A program made the translations under genes and the position numbers. Below, piece after piece: positions 27,387-32,644 of a stretch of 35,423 bases of DNA (its first letter is position 1; each line of letters opens with the position of its first letter). The notes beneath the pieces were generated by a model. The model was not told where the DNA came from. It saw only the letters and a list, made by a program, of their open reading frames with translations, and searched no databases. The DNA lies in the NCBI GenBank assembly GCA_023433615.1, contig JAEZCJ010000117.1, positions 1 through 35,423 of the forward strand. The letters run 5' to 3'. The stretch is from Bacillota bacterium. Lineage in GTDB: Bacteria; Bacillota; Bacilli; Paenibacillales; Paenibacillaceae.

Positions 27387-30300
27387 ATGAGCACGGGGAG
27401 GCATACCGAGATGGACAAGCTGTACCACTATATTCTAAGCGGGGCGGCGAGCGGGAGAATCGGCAAGGAAGAAGCGGTCCAGATGGTCACGATGCTCCGG
27501 CAAGTCCAAGCCGACAACGAGGCCAATCGCAAGGACGATATCGCCATTGTCGGGATGTCATCGCGCATTGCCGGGACGGGCTCGTATGAGGAGTTCTGGG
27601 ACAGCATCGCGGCAGGCCTCGATCTGACGGGCGAATTTCCGGCCGTCAGAGCAGCGGGCATCGACGATTACTTATCAGCCAAGGTTGCCGATTCCGGCTG
27701 GGAAGTCAGCTACGCGCCTGGCGCGTACATGAAGGATATTGCTTCCTTCGACTACGGCTTCTTTCGCATCACGCCGAAGGAGGCCGGGCTGATGGATCCT
27801 TCCCACCGGGTATTCCTTCAGACAGCCTGGGAGGCGATCGAAGACGCGGGCTACGGCGGACATAAGCTTGCCGGAAGCCAGACGGGCGTATATGTCGGCT
27901 ACTCTAGCAGCTCCAGCTACCACTCGATGATTCTCGATACGAAGCCCGAGGAGGCATCGACGGCGCTGACGGGGAACATCGCCGCCATGCTGCCCGCAAG
28001 AATCGCTTACCTCCTGGATCTGAAGGGGCCGACCCTTATCTTAGATACGGCCTGCTCCTCCTCGATCGTCGCGATCCATATGGCCTGCAAGGCTTTGCAG
28101 AATAACGATTGCGAGACGGCGATCGCGGGCGGCATTCGCATTAATCTGCTGCCATTGAACAACGAGGGACTCAAGCTTGGCGTCGAAGCGGCCGACGGGT
28201 GCACGAGAACGTTCGACTCGCAAGCGGAAGGAGCGGGCTGGGGCGAAGGCTCCGCGGCGCTCGTGCTGAAGCCGCTCAGACGGGCGGAGCGCGACGGCGA
28301 TCATATCTATGCCGTCATCAAGGGCAGCGCGATTAACCAGGACGGCGCTTCGATCGGCATTACGGCGCCCAACTCGGCCGCGCAGGCCGAAGTCATGCTG
28401 AAGGCATGGCGGGATGCGGGCATTCATCCGGATACCTTGTCTTACATCGAAGCGCACGGGACGGCTACCCGCTTAGGCGATCCCCTGGAAATCGAAGGGC
28501 TGAGCAAAGCGTTCGCCAAGCATACGTCCAAGAAGCAATTTTGCGCGATCAGCACCGTGAAGACCAATGTAGGCCATCTATACGAATGCGCAGGCATTGC
28601 CGGCGTCATTAAGGCGGCCTTATCGTTGAAAAAGCGCCAAATTCCGGCCTCGATCCATTTCAATCGGCCGAACGGAACGATCGAATTCGATCAATCGCCG
28701 GTCTATGTCAATACGAGGCTGCGCGAATGGACGGCATCGGAGGAGCATCCCCGCAGATGCGGCGTCAGTGCCTTCGGCTTGAGCGGCACGAACGGCCATC
28801 TCGTACTGGAGGAGCATATTGCCGAGGCGCGTGCGGCTCAGGACGAGGGCTGGGCGCCCAACCTTCTGGTGCTGTCGGCGAAGAGCGCCGAATCGCTCCA
28901 AGCGCTGATGCGCCGCTACATCCAATATGTAGGGCTCGGCGACCATCCTCCCCTGCGGGATGTATGCTACACCGCCGGCACCGGGAGAGGGCATTACGCC
29001 TACCGAGCCGCTATTCCGTTCCGCGATGCCGCCGAACTGGTGCGGAAGCTTGAGCGGCTGTTGTCCGCCGATTCGGCAGAGACGCACGGGGAGGCATGGT
29101 TCGGCAAGCACAAGGTCGTCTCCGGCAACAAGCAGAAGCTCGAAGACGGCGAGTTGAAGGAATCCGCCCGTCTGGCGCTCACCCGGCAGGCGGCGGACGA
29201 CGTGCTGCAGTATGCCCGTTCCGGCAAAAAGGACGTGCAAGCGCTGCATGCGATCTGCGATGCCTATGTACGAGGGGCAGACGTGAATTGGGAGCAATTC
29301 TACCAAGGCGAGGCCAGGCGGAAGGCGGCGGTCCCTTCCTACGTCTTCGATTCCCAGTGGTGCTGGCTCGAGACGGGCGAGACGCATAAGCCGGCCGGCG
29401 TCGATGATCCCTTGCTGTACGCGATGGAATGGCGGGAGACGCCATCCTCCCCAGCCTTGTCCGTCCGCGAAGACGGCGGGACCGTGCTGGTCCTGAAGGG
29501 TCCGGGCAAGCTGAATGAGGAGATCGTTGCTTCCTTGCAGAACAGCGATATCCAGCTAGTCATCGTGGCGGAATTGGCGGAAGGAGCTCCGTGCACCCGG
29601 ACGGATGACGGCCTCTACCTGATCGACGGTACGCAGGAAAGCTATCGGCAGCTGATCGGTACGGTTATGGACGGCTCGCTTCGCCGGGTCATTCATGCCT
29701 TCGCTTGCGGACAGCCGGACGAAATCGATACGTTGGAGGATTTGCGGCAGGCGCAGCATGATGGCGGTTATAGCTTGTTCTACTTGACCAAAGCCCTCGC
29801 GGAGGCGGGAAACAGCGTTCCGATCGAGCTAGTCGTTCTCGCGCAGCTGACGATGGAGGCAACAGGCCGCGAGACGCGGATCAACCCTGCGCACGCCCCG
29901 TTGTACGGGATGTGCAAAGCGATTGCAAAGGAGCTGAATCATGTAACCTGCACGTTCCTGGACGTGGACGAATCCACGACGGCTCATCAAGTCGTAACGG
30001 AGCTGAACGATGCTTCCAGGCCGTATGCCGTAGCCTACCGAGAAGGCAGAAGGTACACGGAGATTTTTACGGAGCTGCAGTCCGGTCAGGCGGAGACGAG
30101 TCGGCTCGACGCACGGGAGAACGGTGTCTATCTCATTACGGGCGGCTTAGGCGGAGTCGGGTTAGCGATCGCTTCCTACCTCGCGTCGCAATGCCGCGTT
30201 CAGCTTATATTGGTCAATCGTACCGGGTTACCGCCGCGCGAGACATGGCCGGCCGCATCGGCGGAAGGTTCGGGAAGGCTGGAACGGCGAATCCGCATGC

Positions 30301-32618
30301 TGCAGAAGCTGGAGGCGATGGGGGCTGGCGTGAGCTGCGTCGAAGCGGATGTTGCGAGCTACGATGACATGCGGCGCGTGATGGAAGACGTGAAGGGCAC
30401 ATACGGGGCCATCCACGGTGTCGTGCACTGCGCAGGGGTGTCCAACGACGGCCCGCTGGCAGAACGGGGAATCGAAACTTTCGACGCGATCTATTCCCCG
30501 AAAGTGTACGGAACCTGGGTGCTGGACAGGCTGACGCGTGATCAGTCCATGGATTTCTTCATTCTATGTTCCTCCGTCGCCACCATGTTCACCTCGTTCG
30601 GGCAGGGCGATTATGCGGCAGCCAACGCGTTCATGGACGCATACGCGTCCTACCGCTCGAGAAGGGGAGATCGAACGCTGTCCGTCAACTGGACGACCTG
30701 GAAGGACACGGGCATGGCATTCGAGAGCGGACATGCCTTCGACACGATCTTCAAGACGCTGCCGACCGGCAAGGCGCTGGCAGGACTTCAGGAATTGCTG
30801 GACAGCGGCGCGTCGAGGGCGCTCGTCGGCGTCATCAACTATGAAGGAGCGGGCGCCGGTTTGTTAGCGCGATCCGGCGTGGCTTGCTCGGATCGGATCA
30901 CGCGGCGCATTGCCCAGCAAGCGAGCAAGAAGAGGCAGCGAAAGGCCGAGACGACCGGGCATGCGCAGGCGGCCGACGGGTTCGTGCTCCAAGGTCGCGC
31001 AGACATAGCTTATACGGAGCTGGAGCAGGGGCTGGCATTATGCTGCAAGCTGGTATTCGGACTCCATGAGATCGACATCTATGACAATTTCTTCGAACTC
31101 GGGGCGGACTCCCTTGTGCTGGCGAAGCTCCGAGCGGAGATCGAGGCACGTTTATTCCAGACGGTATCGCTGAGCGAGCTGTTCGAGCATACGTCCGTAT
31201 TCCAGCTAGCCGAACGGTTGGCGACAAGAGCCGGCGGCAGGGCGTCCGCCATTCGTAATGAACTTCCAGCGCTGCAGAAGGCACCGGTTCTGGAGCATTA
31301 TCCGGTATCCTATGCGCAGCGAAGAATGTTCCTTGCGTCGAAGCTGGACCCGGCATCCACGCATGCCAACCAATACCGAGTATCCGTTCTTCAGCTGGAG
31401 ATCGAGCCGGCTCGAATTGAGCAGGCGGTCCGCCGAATGATCGAGCGGCATGAGATTCTGCGAACGGCAATGTTCAGCGTTGACGGAGAGATCGTCCAAT
31501 CCGTTCGGGATGCCGCAAGCTTCGAACTGGACTATTGGGAGATGACAGAGTCGGAAGCGGCCGAGAAGATGCGCGAATACAAGCGGCCATTCCGCCTAGA
31601 CTCGCCGCCGCTGTTCCGCTTAGGACTGATCAAGGTGGCGCAGCGAAAGTATTATTTGCTGCATGATGCGCACCACATCATTACGGACGGCATATCGATG
31701 GAGCTCTTCATGCGGGAGCTAGTTCAGCTGTACAAAGGGGAGGCGCTGCAGCAGCCTCTGTATCAATACAAGGATTATGCGCACTGGCAGCTTGCCTGCA
31801 TGGAGATGGAATTCATGCGGCAGCAAGGCGAGTATTGGATGGAGGTCTTCCAGGACCGGATTCCCGTGCTGGAGCTGCCGACGGATTATCCGCGGTCCGT
31901 CTCGTTCGCCTTCGAGAGCGGCATGGTCGCGCGCACGGTCGAAGCGGACGGGCTGGCGCGCATGAAAGAGCAGGCCAATCAGAGTGGCGCTACCTTGTAC
32001 ATGATGCTGCTGGCCGCCTACTCGGTACTGTTGGCGAAGTATTCCGCAGAAGAGGATCTGGTCATCGGCACGCCTGTCACGGGGCGGCCGAGACCGGAGC
32101 TCGATCGCATGCTCGGGATGTTCATCAATCTGATTCCGATGCGGGTACGGCCGGCGAAGGACTCGCCGTTCGCCGACTATCTGAGCAGCGTAAGAGCTTC
32201 GGCGCTGCAGGCGTTCGATCATCAGGATTACCCGCTGGATGAGCTGATCCACCGGCTTCAGGTACGAAGAAGCAGCAACCGGCATCCGATGTTCGACACG
32301 GTGTTCATCCTCCAGAACGTCCCCGTCGAAGAGCAGGAGCAGAGCCGGACGCACGAAGACTACTACAATCTGACAGACTACGATCTTACGCTGGAGGCAA
32401 CGGAGCGGGATGGGGCGCTAGCATTCCGGTTGGAATTCAATAGCCGGCTGTTCAGCGGACAGACTGCCGGACGAATGATGGACGATCTGCTAAGCATTCT
32501 CGATAGCGTCGCCGAGAACCCGGGGATCGCGATTCAGGATATCGAACTAGCAAGCGAGCGCGCGCTGCAGCCCGCGTACGAGGATCTGCAGCTTGAGGAG
32601 GCTCCGTTTAATTTCTAA
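27387..32618 (+). CDS. Trans-AT PKS/NRPS hybrid, module 6 plus condensation domain (KS-KR-ACP-C)
   Basis: A 1743-residue protein. Residues ~1-49 include a docking hairpin (YILSGAASGRIGKEEAVQM), followed by KS6 ~50-472, KR6 ~911-1110, ACP6 ~1207-1278 and a full condensation domain ~1303-1735. The C domain shows YAQRRMFLAS, RHEILRTAMF, the active site HHIITDG (His1429, His1430, Asp1434), YKDYAHWQ and VIGTPVTGR, so both lobes are present and it should be catalytic. It would join the completed polyketide on ACP6 to the amino acid on the next protein's PCP. The protein ends directly after the C domain, so A and PCP are on the following polypeptide. The gene starts at ATG 27387 behind GAGGGAGAG, 3 bases after the previous stop. 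Confidence 0.96.
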   Translation: MSTGRHTEMDKLYHYILSGAASGRIGKEEAVQMVTMLRQVQADNEANRKDDIAIVGMSSRIAGTGSYEEFWDSIAAGLDLTGEFPAVRAAGIDDYLSAKVADSGWEVSYAPGAYMKDIASFDYGFFRITPKEAGLMDPSHRVFLQTAWEAIEDAGYGGHKLAGSQTGVYVGYSSSSSYHSMILDTKPEEASTALTGNIAAMLPARIAYLLDLKGPTLILDTACSSSIVAIHMACKALQNNDCETAIAGGIRINLLPLNNEGLKLGVEAADGCTRTFDSQAEGAGWGEGSAALVLKPLRRAERDGDHIYAVIKGSAINQDGASIGITAPNSAAQAEVMLKAWRDAGIHPDTLSYIEAHGTATRLGDPLEIEGLSKAFAKHTSKKQFCAISTVKTNVGHLYECAGIAGVIKAALSLKKRQIPASIHFNRPNGTIEFDQSPVYVNTRLREWTASEEHPRRCGVSAFGLSGTNGHLVLEEHIAEARAAQDEGWAPNLLVLSAKSAESLQALMRRYIQYVGLGDHPPLRDVCYTAGTGRGHYAYRAAIPFRDAAELVRKLERLLSADSAETHGEAWFGKHKVVSGNKQKLEDGELKESARLALTRQAADDVLQYARSGKKDVQALHAICDAYVRGADVNWEQFYQGEARRKAAVPSYVFDSQWCWLETGETHKPAGVDDPLLYAMEWRETPSSPALSVREDGGTVLVLKGPGKLNEEIVASLQNSDIQLVIVAELAEGAPCTRTDDGLYLIDGTQESYRQLIGTVMDGSLRRVIHAFACGQPDEIDTLEDLRQAQHDGGYSLFYLTKALAEAGNSVPIELVVLAQLTMEATGRETRINPAHAPLYGMCKAIAKELNHVTCTFLDVDESTTAHQVVTELNDASRPYAVAYREGRRYTEIFTELQSGQAETSRLDARENGVYLITGGLGGVGLAIASYLASQCRVQLILVNRTGLPPRETWPAASAEGSGRLERRIRMLQKLEAMGAGVSCVEADVASYDDMRRVMEDVKGTYGAIHGVVHCAGVSNDGPLAERGIETFDAIYSPKVYGTWVLDRLTRDQSMDFFILCSSVATMFTSFGQGDYAAANAFMDAYASYRSRRGDRTLSVNWTTWKDTGMAFESGHAFDTIFKTLPTGKALAGLQELLDSGASRALVGVINYEGAGAGLLARSGVACSDRITRRIAQQASKKRQRKAETTGHAQAADGFVLQGRADIAYTELEQGLALCCKLVFGLHEIDIYDNFFELGADSLVLAKLRAEIEARLFQTVSLSELFEHTSVFQLAERLATRAGGRASAIRNELPALQKAPVLEHYPVSYAQRRMFLASKLDPASTHANQYRVSVLQLEIEPARIEQAVRRMIERHEILRTAMFSVDGEIVQSVRDAASFELDYWEMTESEAAEKMREYKRPFRLDSPPLFRLGLIKVAQRKYYLLHDAHHIITDGISMELFMRELVQLYKGEALQQPLYQYKDYAHWQLACMEMEFMRQQGEYWMEVFQDRIPVLELPTDYPRSVSFAFESGMVARTVEADGLARMKEQANQSGATLYMMLLAAYSVLLAKYSAEEDLVIGTPVTGRPRPELDRMLGMFINLIPMRVRPAKDSPFADYLSSVRASALQAFDHQDYPLDELIHRLQVRRSSNRHPMFDTVFILQNVPVEEQEQSRTHEDYYNLTDYDLTLEATERDGALAFRLEFNSRLFSGQTAGRMMDDLLSILDSVAENPGIAIQDIELASERALQPAYEDLQLEEAPFNF
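27537..31240 (+). other. PKS module 6: KS-KR-ACP
   Basis: KS residues Cys223, His357 and His397 are present, but the first His lies in HGTAT rather than HGTGT, and the terminal GTNCH block reads GTNGH. KR6 has GGLGGVG and Tyr1076 in GDYAAANAF; the LDD position reads AGVSNDGPL, with Asp present. ACP6 Ser1242 lies in GADSL. Predicted output: beta-hydroxy unit. Confidence 0.92.
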
Positions 32619-32631
32619 GCCATTCGTTGGC

Positions 32632-32640
32632 AAGGGGGGA
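32632..32640 (+). promoter_or_regulatory. Ribosome binding site for the GTG start of the NRPS gene
   Basis: AAGGGGGGA lies just before GTG 32645. No in-frame ATG gives a better start ahead of the condensation-lobe similarity, which begins within about 15 residues. Confidence 0.7.
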
Positions 32641-32644
32641 TATC

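Noticed and set aside
7926..31240. Possible non-elongating KS0 or inactive KR domains
   Set aside because: All six KS keep Cys-His-His and all six KR keep the glycine loop, Ser, Tyr and Asn, so none is recognisably inactive.
7926..32618. Possible hidden dehydratase, enoyl reductase or methyltransferase domains
   Set aside because: The regions between KS and KR are accounted for by the adapter and the KR structural half; no HxxxGxxxxP, NADPH-ER loop or SAM-binding motif was seen by eye.
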